In this document: piece after piece, positions 1 to 4,540 of the stretch
Layout of the letters: every line of letters starts with the position of its first letter
Numbering within the stretch: the stretch's first letter is position 1
Assembly (NCBI GenBank): GCA_002404515.1
Contig: DHJV01000170.1
Span: forward strand, 8,295 to 15,037
Reading direction: 5' to 3'
Source: Lachnospiraceae bacterium UBA4711
Lineage (GTDB): Bacteria; Bacillota; Clostridia; Lachnospirales; Lachnospiraceae
Length of the DNA: 6,743 bases
Program-made: the position numbers and the translations under genes
The notes under the pieces: model-generated
The model's input: the letters and a program-made list of their open reading frames with translations, nothing else
Database searches by the model: none
Told to the model about the DNA's origin: nothing

Positions 1-415
1 TCATATTGAACAGCTTATTCACTACGGTACATACACCACGGAAATGAACCGGGCGGGACAATCCACAAAGTGCATTCGTCAGTCCTGTCATATCAACGAA
101 AGAACAAAATCCATCCTTGTACATTTCCTCTGGTTCCGGATGGAAAATCAGGCTTGCACCGGCTGCCTCACACAGCTTTGCATCTGCTTCCAGATCTCTT
201 GGGTAGCTTGCCAGATCCTCGGTTGGTCCAAACTGCATTGGATTGACAAATATGCTGACTACAACGGCATCATTTTCTGCAACTGCCTTGTCGATCAGGC
301 TCTTATGTCCCTCATGCAGATATCCCATCGTCGGCACCAGACCAACCTGCTTGCCTTCCTTCTTCCATGCCTTAACTCTATCCCGAACTTCCTTCACTGT
401 TGTTACGATTTCCAT
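1..415 (-). CDS. panC: PanC, pantothenate synthetase (pantoate--beta-alanine ligase), 3' part cut by window edge
   Basis: Cytoplasmic ligase of the last step of pantothenate synthesis: ATP activates pantoate to pantoyl-adenylate, then beta-alanine displaces AMP. I translated the minus strand from ATG at 415-413 and 138 codons remain open to the window edge, about half of the usual ~280 residues. The visible part is the N-terminal Rossmann-type nucleotidyltransferase half. It has the HIGH-like signature PTMGYLHEGH at residues 28-37, the pantoate/ATP-site block VSIFVNPMQFGP at 53-64 followed by YPRD at 71-74, and LCGLSRPVHFRGVCTVVNKL at 116-135. The start is supported by a GAAAGG ribosome site about 10 bases upstream (426-431). 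It is the third visible gene of the pan operon, 96 bases after panB with a hairpin-forming repeat between. The gene is intact as far as seen; the C-terminal beta-alanine-binding part is not visible. Confidence 0.96.
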   Translation of the reverse strand, partial: MEIVTTVKEVRDRVKAWKKEGKQVGLVPTMGYLHEGHKSLIDKAVAENDAVVVSIFVNPMQFGPTEDLASYPRDLEADAKLCEAAGASLIFHPEPEEMYKDGFCSFVDMTGLTNALCGLSRPVHFRGVCTVVNKLFNM

Positions 416-458
416 GTTATTTTTTCCTTTCAATATTCAAAGTTTTATTGTAAATCAA

Positions 459-507
459 CGAAAACATAATAGGTGTACAACTCTTTTAGAACACGTAAAT
501 GTTTTCG
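459..507. repeat. Perfect 9-bp inverted repeat between panB and panC
   Basis: CGAAAACAT at 459-467 (plus strand) is exactly complementary to ATGTTTTCG at 499-507, with a 31-base gap. Inside the gap, shorter complementary pieces (GTGT/ACAC and a TCT-AAA-AGA hairpin on the transcribed strand) could extend the fold. It sits in the 96-base panB-panC spacer just after the panB stop. There is no T-run after it on the minus strand, so it is not a classical terminator. It could be an mRNA-processing or stability hairpin that sets the panC:panB ratio. The repeat is seen directly; its function is inference. Confidence 0.55.
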
Positions 508-511
508 CACC

Positions 512-1339
512 TTAGTACAATTTCTCGATCACATCATCTGCAATCGCATAAGTATGCTCTGCGGAAGGATACGTGCCTTCCTTTACTTCCTTGATATACT
601 GCTCGAATCCCTGCTTCATCATCGCACCGGTCTCTGCAAACCGCTTTACAAATTTCGGTGTGAAATCACTGAACATGCCAAGCATATCTGCATATACAAG
701 CACCTGTCCGTCGCAGCCATTTCCGGCACCGATACCGATGGTCGGAATATTTAACTTCTCTGTTACAAGTGTAGCAAGCTTCTCCGGTACACATTCGAGT
801 ACCACTGCAAATGCACCCGCATCCTGTACAGCCAGTGCATCCTCGATCAGCTTCTGCGCTGCCGCTTCTGTCTTTCCCTGCACCTTAAATCCACCAAATG
901 CATTGATGGACTGTGGGGTAAGTCCGATATGCGCACACAACGGGATACCTGCCTGTGTGATTGCCTTGATCTGTGGTGCAACTTCCACACCACCCTCTAA
1001 TTTCACTGCATTGGCACGGCCTTCCTTCATCAGACGTCCTGCATTTACAACTGCATCATAGACGGATGTCTGGTAAGACATAAACGGCATATCGATTACG
1101 ACCAAAGCTTCCTTCGCACCACGTGCAACCGCTGCTCCGTGATGTATCATATCTTCCATCGTTACAGAGACTGTGTCCTCATATCCAAGTACGACATTTC
1201 CTAATGAATCTCCGACCAGAATCGAATCCACGCCTGCCTCGTCCATCAGCTTGGCTGTCGAATAATCATACGCTGTCAACATTGTAAGCTTCTCACCGGA
1301 AGCCTTTGCCTTTGCAAAAGTAGTTACTGTTTTTTTCAT
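512..1339 (-). CDS. panB: PanB, 3-methyl-2-oxobutanoate hydroxymethyltransferase (ketopantoate hydroxymethyltransferase)
   Basis: First committed enzyme of pantothenate synthesis: transfers the one-carbon unit of 5,10-methylene-tetrahydrofolate to 2-ketoisovalerate, giving ketopantoate; cytoplasmic TIM-barrel enzyme, usually a homodecamer. It is 275 residues, close to the family's ~265. Visible markers are TAYDYSTAKLMDEAG (22-36), the metal/substrate motif VGDSLGNVVLGY with Asp44 (42-53), DMPF with Asp83 (83-86), AVKLEGG with Glu115 (111-117), HIGLTPQS (137-144), and VLECVP with Glu182 (180-185). Asp44, Asp83 and Glu115 correspond to the Mg2+-site acids and Glu182 to the catalytic glutamate of the E. 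coli enzyme. The start is fixed by an AAGGAG site six bases upstream (1346-1351). That site lies inside the last two codons of the preceding DUF2520 gene, which ends three bases before this ATG; translational coupling is likely. Confidence 0.98.
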   Translation of the reverse strand: MKKTVTTFAKAKASGEKLTMLTAYDYSTAKLMDEAGVDSILVGDSLGNVVLGYEDTVSVTMEDMIHHGAAVARGAKEALVVIDMPFMSYQTSVYDAVVNAGRLMKEGRANAVKLEGGVEVAPQIKAITQAGIPLCAHIGLTPQSINAFGGFKVQGKTEAAAQKLIEDALAVQDAGAFAVVLECVPEKLATLVTEKLNIPTIGIGAGNGCDGQVLVYADMLGMFSDFTPKFVKRFAETGAMMKQGFEQYIKEVKEGTYPSAEHTYAIADDVIEKLY

Positions 1340-1342
1340 GGT

Positions 1343-2188
1343 TTACTCCTTCATATCCAATATAGTTTGAATTGCCTGACTGTCCGCATTACACAATTGC
1401 TTTGAAAGTAACCGGTACACCTCGCGCGCATCGCCGTCAAGTGACTGCAGATGCTTCTCCACCGTTGCCACATCTCCACGGCTGACCGGTCCCGTCAATG
1501 CTTTCTCGCAGCCAAAGCGTTCCATATTCTCTGCATTATTTGCAAAGAGCGGCATCAGCGCATGCTCTGCCTCATCCGGTGTGAATCCGCACTCCGAAAG
1601 AAGGGTTGTCCCCATCTTATAAAGTCCGATCACCAGATTGCTTGCAAATACTGCCGACGCATGGTATTTCGCCTTTTGGTCTGCGGAAATCTGCCGGATT
1701 GTATGTCCCATTTTCTCAAACAGGCATATGAGTTCCTGCGTCTTCGTTCCTTCGCCTTCAATTGTCATGTAACAGTCTTGGAAATGTATGTAGGAATCCG
1801 TCTTCGAATTCACTGCATAAATAGGATGTATTGAATACCCGCTTACGCGACTACCCATACCAGAAAATATATGTGAGGAAAGAGCCCCACTTGTATGAAT
1901 CATCGTTTTTCCATCCAGACACACCGAACTAGCTGCAATTTCCTCTGCCACGTTCGCGATCTGTCCATCCGGAACCGTTAAAAATATAGTATCACACGCC
2001 TGAACCAATGTCTCCATGTCTTCATAGTATTTCGTACCAGTAAATCTCGCTGCCTCTCTCGCACTTTCCGGATTCCGACTGTAAAAGCCATCCACACAGA
2101 GCATCTCTGCATGTGTCTTTGCGAAATCGGATAAATGTCTGCCAAGCGTAAAGCCCATTCTGCCAGCTCCAATCAATCCAATCTTCAT
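1343..2188 (-). CDS. panG: Rossmann-like/DUF2520 oxidoreductase, probable PanG-type ketopantoate reductase
   Basis: A 281-residue cytoplasmic protein with an N-terminal NAD(P)-binding Rossmann fold and a helical C-terminal DUF2520 domain. Seen directly: the dinucleotide motif GLIGAGRMG (4-12), a strand ending FLTVPDGQI (69-77), HTSG (98-101), GYSIHPIYA (117-125), then the DUF2520 hallmarks KAKYHASAVFASN (172-184) and ALTGPVSRGDVATVEKHL (230-247). The fold resembles other 6-phosphogluconate dehydrogenase-like reductases, such as ketopantoate and pyrroline-5-carboxylate reductases. It is the first gene of the operon, directly ahead of panB and panC, and no PanE- or IlvC-type reductase is seen here. 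As I recall, PanG was reported in Francisella as an alternative ketopantoate reductase with homologues in Enterococcus faecalis and Clostridioides difficile, and I believe it is of this family. The NADPH-dependent ketopantoate-to-pantoate role is therefore inferred from fold plus context. Gene boundaries are certain; the symbol is less so. Confidence 0.85.
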   Translation of the reverse strand: MKIGLIGAGRMGFTLGRHLSDFAKTHAEMLCVDGFYSRNPESAREAARFTGTKYYEDMETLVQACDTIFLTVPDGQIANVAEEIAASSVCLDGKTMIHTSGALSSHIFSGMGSRVSGYSIHPIYAVNSKTDSYIHFQDCYMTIEGEGTKTQELICLFEKMGHTIRQISADQKAKYHASAVFASNLVIGLYKMGTTLLSECGFTPDEAEHALMPLFANNAENMERFGCEKALTGPVSRGDVATVEKHLQSLDGDAREVYRLLSKQLCNADSQAIQTILDMKE

Positions 2189-2192
2189 ACCA

Positions 2193-2201
2193 TCACCTCT
2201 T
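2193..2201 (-). promoter_or_regulatory. Ribosome binding site of the DUF2520 (panG) gene
   Basis: On the minus strand the sequence AAGAGGTGA lies before the ATG at 2188, with seven bases between GAGG and the start codon. GAGGTGA is a long match to the 16S anti-Shine-Dalgarno region and fixes the start. It also contains the TGA stop of the small leader reading frame at 2267-2193. Confidence 0.8.
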
Positions 2202-2267
2202 CTTTCTGACCAAAGGGGTGTGCACCATATTCATTTCCCAGTATAGTTTCTTTCGAATACCATCCAT
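2193..2267 (-). other. Possible 24-codon leader ORF in the pan operon 5' region
   Basis: An uninterrupted frame from ATG at 2267-2265 to TGA at 2195-2193 would encode MDGIRKKLYWEMNMVHTPLV and then RKKR. Its stop is embedded in the ribosome site of the DUF2520 gene, so ribosomes ending there would clear or occupy that site. The predicted transcript start (about 2267-2265) falls on its ATG, and there is no Shine-Dalgarno upstream, so it would have to be leaderless or start at the internal ATG codons 12 or 14, which also lack a good site. No run of valine or other regulatory codons is seen. It may well be chance; it is listed because of its position. Confidence 0.2.
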
Positions 2268-2272
2268 TTGGC

Positions 2273-2301
2273 AATATACCATTTTGTATACAATTTGTAA
2301 A
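2273..2301 (-). promoter_or_regulatory. Sigma-A-type promoter of the pan operon
   Basis: On the minus strand TTTACA (-35, 2301-2296) is followed by exactly 17 bases and TATATT (-10, 2278-2273). The start of transcription would be near 2266, giving a leader of about 78 bases before the DUF2520 gene. It lies downstream of the guaB terminator, so the pan genes form a separate unit. The spacer is largely occupied by the TTGTATACAA palindrome. Confidence 0.7.
2284..2293. promoter_or_regulatory. TTGTATACAA palindrome in the promoter spacer, candidate operator
   Basis: A perfect 10-bp palindrome sits between the -35 and -10 elements of the pan promoter. A near copy of its half-site, TTGTAAAC (2295-2302, plus strand), follows eleven bases later and covers the -35. 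A bound protein would block RNA polymerase, so a repressor answering to pantothenate or coenzyme A status is the natural guess. The core GT-AT-AC is of the kind bound by several GntR-type regulators, but the regulator cannot be named from this sequence. Confidence 0.5.
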
Positions 2302-2318
2302 CCGATTTTCCTGCGATA

Positions 2319-2340
2319 ATTGTATAGAATTTGATACAAT
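2319..2340. promoter_or_regulatory. ATTGTAT-N8-ATACAAT inverted repeat, second candidate operator
   Basis: A perfect 7-bp inverted repeat with an 8-base spacer uses the same half-site as the palindrome at 2284-2293. It lies 18 to 39 bases upstream of the pan -35 element, between it and the guaB terminator. Its position fits an auxiliary operator (or activator site) for the same regulator. The sequence is AT-rich, so chance must be weighed, but repeated use of one half-site in a short promoter region favours function. Confidence 0.45.
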
Positions 2341-2363
2341 CAGACACCCGGAAATAATTGCAT

Positions 2364-2402
2364 AAAAAAGACATCCTGCAAGATTACTCTCACAGAATGT
2401 CT
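2364..2402 (-). terminator. Intrinsic terminator downstream of guaB
   Basis: On the minus strand AGACATTCTG (2402-2393) pairs with CAGGATGTCT (2378-2369), a 10-bp stem with one G-T pair and a 14-base loop, running directly into six T residues (2369-2364). It starts 29 bases after the guaB stop and separates guaB from the pan operon. Confidence 0.88.
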
Positions 2403-2430
2403 CTGATTTCTTTATCGTATGATCTTCCGA

Positions 2431-3882
2431 TTACTCTACACTGTAGTTTGGTGCTTCCTTTGTAATCTGGATATCATGTGGGTGGCTCTCCTTCAGAGAA
2501 GCGGCTGAAATCTCAACGAACTCTGCCTTCTCATGAAGCTCTTCGATTGTCTTCGCACCACAGTAACCCATACCTGCACGAAGTCCACCGATTAACTGGA
2601 ATACAGTATCTTCAACGGTACCCTTGTATGCCACACGGCCTTCTACGCCTTCCGGTACAAGCTTCTTTGCATTTGCCTGGAAGTAACGGTCTTTACTACC
2701 ATTCTCCATCGCTGCGATACTACCCATACCACGGTATACCTTGTATTTTCTTCCCTGATACAGCTCGAAATCTCCAGGGCTCTCATCCGTACCTGCGAAC
2801 AGGCTACCCATCATACATACATTCGCGCCGGCTGCAAGTGCCTTTGTGATATCGCCGGAATACTTGATACCACCATCAGCGATAACAGGGATTCCTGCTG
2901 CATGCGCTGCCTCATATGCCTGCATGATTGCTGTGATCTGTGGAACACCGATACCAGCTACGATACGTGTTGTACAGATAGAACCAGGTCCGATACCGAT
3001 CTTTACGGCATCAACACCTGCATCGATCATTGCCTGTGTACCAGACTTTGTAGCTACATTACCAGCGATAACATCAAGATCTGGATACTTCTCCTTGATC
3101 ATAGCAAACGTCTTAAGAACGTTCTCAGAATGTCCATGTGCTGTATCGATAACGATTGCATCCACCTTGGACTTAACAAGCTCATCTACTCTGTCGCAGA
3201 TATCCGGTGTAACACCAACGGCTGCGGCACAGAGAAGTCTGCCCTGTGCATCCTTGGCTGCATTTGGATACTTGATCTGCTTCTCGATATCCTTGATTGT
3301 GATAAGTCCCTTCAACATCATGTTATCATCGACGATAGGAAGCTTCTCTTTTCTGGCTTTTCCAAGAATTGCCTTTGCCTCCTCCAGTGTGATTCCCTCT
3401 TTTGCAGTAATGAGGTTCTCCGATGTCATGGACTCCTTGATCTTCTTTGAATAATCTGTCTCAAACTTCAAGTCACGGTTCGTGATAATACCTACCAATT
3501 TGCCGTTTTCTGTAATCGGTACACCGGAAATACGGAACTTCGCCATCAGCTTGTCTGCATCATCGAGTGTGTGCTCCGGTGAAAGAGAAAATGGATCAGA
3601 GATAACTCCGTTCTCTGAACGTTTTACTTTATCAACTTCCTCTGCCTGCTGCTGAATTGACATGTTCTTATGAATAACTCCGATTCCACCCTGTCTGGCC
3701 ATGGCGATTGCCATTCTATGCTCTGTGACAGTGTCCATACCGGCGCTCATAAGAGGAATGTTCAACTTGATTTTCTTCGTGAGCTGTGTTGATAGAACAA
3801 CGTCATTTGGAATAACACTTGAAAACTGTGGTACTAACAGAACATCATCAAATGTGATTCCCTTACCAATAATCTTACCCAT
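2431..3882 (-). CDS. guaB: GuaB, inosine-5'-monophosphate dehydrogenase
   Basis: Cytoplasmic enzyme oxidising IMP to XMP with NAD+, the committed step of guanine nucleotide synthesis; normally a tetramer/octamer. It is 483 residues, full length for the family (~485-490). The (beta/alpha)8 catalytic barrel begins with GITFDDVLLVP (8-18) and PLMSAGMDTVTE (43-54). It is interrupted at about 92-205 by two CBS domains (ISGVPITENGKLVGIITNRD at 118-137; LPIVDDNMMLKGLITIKDIE at 181-200), which in this family bind regulatory nucleotides. The barrel resumes with DTAHGH (246-251), AGNVAT (273-278), the active-site loop GIGPGSICTTR with Cys303 (296-306), IADGGIKYSGD (334-344), MGSLFAGTDE (358-367) and the flap Arg399-Tyr400. 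The start is supported by AAAGGA sites upstream. It lies 67 bases downstream of cheX and ends before a strong terminator. No defect is seen. Confidence 0.99.
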   Translation of the reverse strand: MGKIIGKGITFDDVLLVPQFSSVIPNDVVLSTQLTKKIKLNIPLMSAGMDTVTEHRMAIAMARQGGIGVIHKNMSIQQQAEEVDKVKRSENGVISDPFSLSPEHTLDDADKLMAKFRISGVPITENGKLVGIITNRDLKFETDYSKKIKESMTSENLITAKEGITLEEAKAILGKARKEKLPIVDDNMMLKGLITIKDIEKQIKYPNAAKDAQGRLLCAAAVGVTPDICDRVDELVKSKVDAIVIDTAHGHSENVLKTFAMIKEKYPDLDVIAGNVATKSGTQAMIDAGVDAVKIGIGPGSICTTRIVAGIGVPQITAIMQAYEAAHAAGIPVIADGGIKYSGDITKALAAGANVCMMGSLFAGTDESPGDFELYQGRKYKVYRGMGSIAAMENGSKDRYFQANAKKLVPEGVEGRVAYKGTVEDTVFQLIGGLRAGMGYCGAKTIEELHEKAEFVEISAASLKESHPHDIQITKEAPNYSVE

Positions 3883-3890
3883 TTTTCTTT

Positions 3891-3901
3891 TCCTTTCCTT
3901 T
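3891..3901 (-). promoter_or_regulatory. Tandem ribosome-binding motifs of guaB
   Basis: Two overlapping AAAGGA copies (minus strand, 3901-3896 and 3896-3891) precede the guaB ATG; the nearer lies eight bases from it. This supports ATG 3882-3880 as the start. Confidence 0.65.
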
Positions 3902-3908
3902 CTTTAGT

Positions 3909-3921
3909 CTAATTATATTAG
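3909..3921 (-). promoter_or_regulatory. Possible guaB -10 element inside a small inverted repeat
   Basis: TATAAT (minus strand, 3917-3912) lies within CTAATATAATTAG, a perfect 5-bp inverted repeat with a 3-base centre. A start near 3905 would leave only about 23 leader bases, enough for the ribosome site but with no room for a riboswitch. The hexamer 17 bases upstream (CCTCAT) is not a recognisable -35 and there is no extended -10, so this is weak. guaB may instead be read through from cheX. Confidence 0.3.
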
Positions 3922-3949
3922 GTAATTCGAACCGATGAGGGTTCAGGCA

Positions 3950-4429
3950 TTACTTATCCTCGTAAACACAAATGTAAAGTCCGATATACTCTTCCCCTCC
4001 ATACAACAAAGGCACTTTAATTCCATCTATATCCGACTTTAACTGTAAATCATTGCCATATACAGCAAGCGGCGGTGTAATATCAATAATAATTCCAAGT
4101 GTGGAAAATATCGTCGCCGTGTTGCCCATAATCATATTCCCAAGTTCGTTCAATGCAGAGGATGCCATCTCATCCAACTCATTGACAGGCATTCCAAACA
4201 TCATACGGGATGCAATATCTTTCGCATTGTTCTCCCGGATTGCCAGAATCACCTGGCCTTTCATTTCTCCCACTACGCCGACCTGAATTGCATAATATTT
4301 GTCATGTAAATGAAAATCGGTCATCTCAGGCTTTCCAACTGTCATCTTCACCTGAGTTACGCTTTCAACAATAGAAATACTCGACTGCAAAAAAGGGTTG
4401 ATGTGCTTTACATCGATTGCAGGTACCAT
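3950..4429 (-). CDS. cheX: CheX, CheY-P phosphatase-like chemotaxis protein
   Basis: A 159-residue cytoplasmic protein, normal length for CheX of the CheC/CheX/FliY family, which removes the phosphate from CheY-P to reset the flagellar switch. The single catalytic signature is clear: SALNELGNMIMGN (91-103), fitting S/D-x3-E-x2-N with Glu95 and Asn98 as the catalytic pair, on the long helix that inserts into the CheY-P active site. The N-terminus INPFLQSSISIVESV (10-24) and the C-terminal strands IKVPLLYGGEEYIGLYICVY (137-156) are typical of CheX; only one phosphatase motif is present, unlike CheC with two. The start has AAGGAG seven bases upstream. It stands alone between a cell-envelope gene and guaB, away from any chemotaxis operon seen here, with its own promoter. 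It suggests a motile host. It could also serve a non-flagellar response regulator. Confidence 0.9.
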   Translation of the reverse strand: MVPAIDVKHINPFLQSSISIVESVTQVKMTVGKPEMTDFHLHDKYYAIQVGVVGEMKGQVILAIRENNAKDIASRMMFGMPVNELDEMASSALNELGNMIMGNTATIFSTLGIIIDITPPLAVYGNDLQLKSDIDGIKVPLLYGGEEYIGLYICVYEDK

Positions 4430-4436
4430 ATGCCCT

Positions 4437-4442
4437 CTCCTT
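4437..4442 (-). promoter_or_regulatory. Ribosome binding site of cheX
   Basis: AAGGAG on the minus strand, seven bases before the ATG at 4429; a strong match that fixes the start. Confidence 0.8.
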
Positions 4443-4470
4443 AGTTTATTTTGTAAATAGGTTAACGATA

Positions 4471-4499
4471 ATTATAACATACCTATATCGAGTATTCAA
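4471..4499 (-). promoter_or_regulatory. Sigma-A-type promoter of cheX
   Basis: TTGAAT (-35, 4499-4494), a 17-base spacer and TATAAT (-10, 4476-4471) with a TG one base before it (extended -10). A start near 4464 gives a leader of about 35 bases. This is the best promoter in the window. It is a housekeeping type, not a sigma-D flagellar promoter (no TAAA/GCCGATAA pattern seen). Confidence 0.75.
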
Positions 4500-4502
4500 A
4501 CA

Positions 4503-4532
4503 CAAAATCCAATTTGTTACCAAATTCTTTTG
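4503..4532 (-). terminator. Weak hairpin after the LTA-synthase-like gene
   Basis: On the minus strand CAAAA (4532-4528) pairs with TTTTG (4507-4503) and AATTTG (4526-4521) with CAAATT (4516-4511), around a 4-base loop with an asymmetric internal bulge. It begins eight bases after the stop codon. The stem is AT-rich and the following bases have only short T-runs, so it would be a poor intrinsic terminator. The minus-strand cheX promoter begins just after it. Confidence 0.35.
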
Positions 4533-4540
4533 CCTGTGTC

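Noticed and set aside
44..469. Plus-strand open frame of 141 codons opposite panC
   Set aside because: The minus-strand reading gives unmistakable PanC motifs; the plus-strand product is Cys/Leu-rich with no family resemblance.
573..1061. Plus-strand open frame of 162 codons opposite panB
   Set aside because: Antisense to a complete, motif-bearing panB; the translation is low-complexity Ser/Ala/Pro-rich, typical of a shadow frame.
2284..2340. BirA-type biotin operator reading of the TTGTAAAC/TTGTATAC sites
   Set aside because: The half-sites resemble it only loosely and the 8-base spacer of the inverted repeat does not fit the longer spacing expected for BirA; genes downstream are pantothenate, not biotin, genes.
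2846..3454. Long open frame on the plus strand (about 200 codons) opposite guaB
   Set aside because: It lies wholly antisense within guaB, its translation shows no family motif, and its length follows from the codon bias of the real gene.
3929..3944. GAACC/GGTTC hairpin after cheX
   Set aside because: Only a 5-bp stem and not followed by a T-run on the minus strand, so it is not convincing as a terminator.
3883..3949. Purine or guanine riboswitch upstream of guaB
   Set aside because: The gap is only 67 bases with most of it accounted for; no room and no aptamer-like conserved cores.
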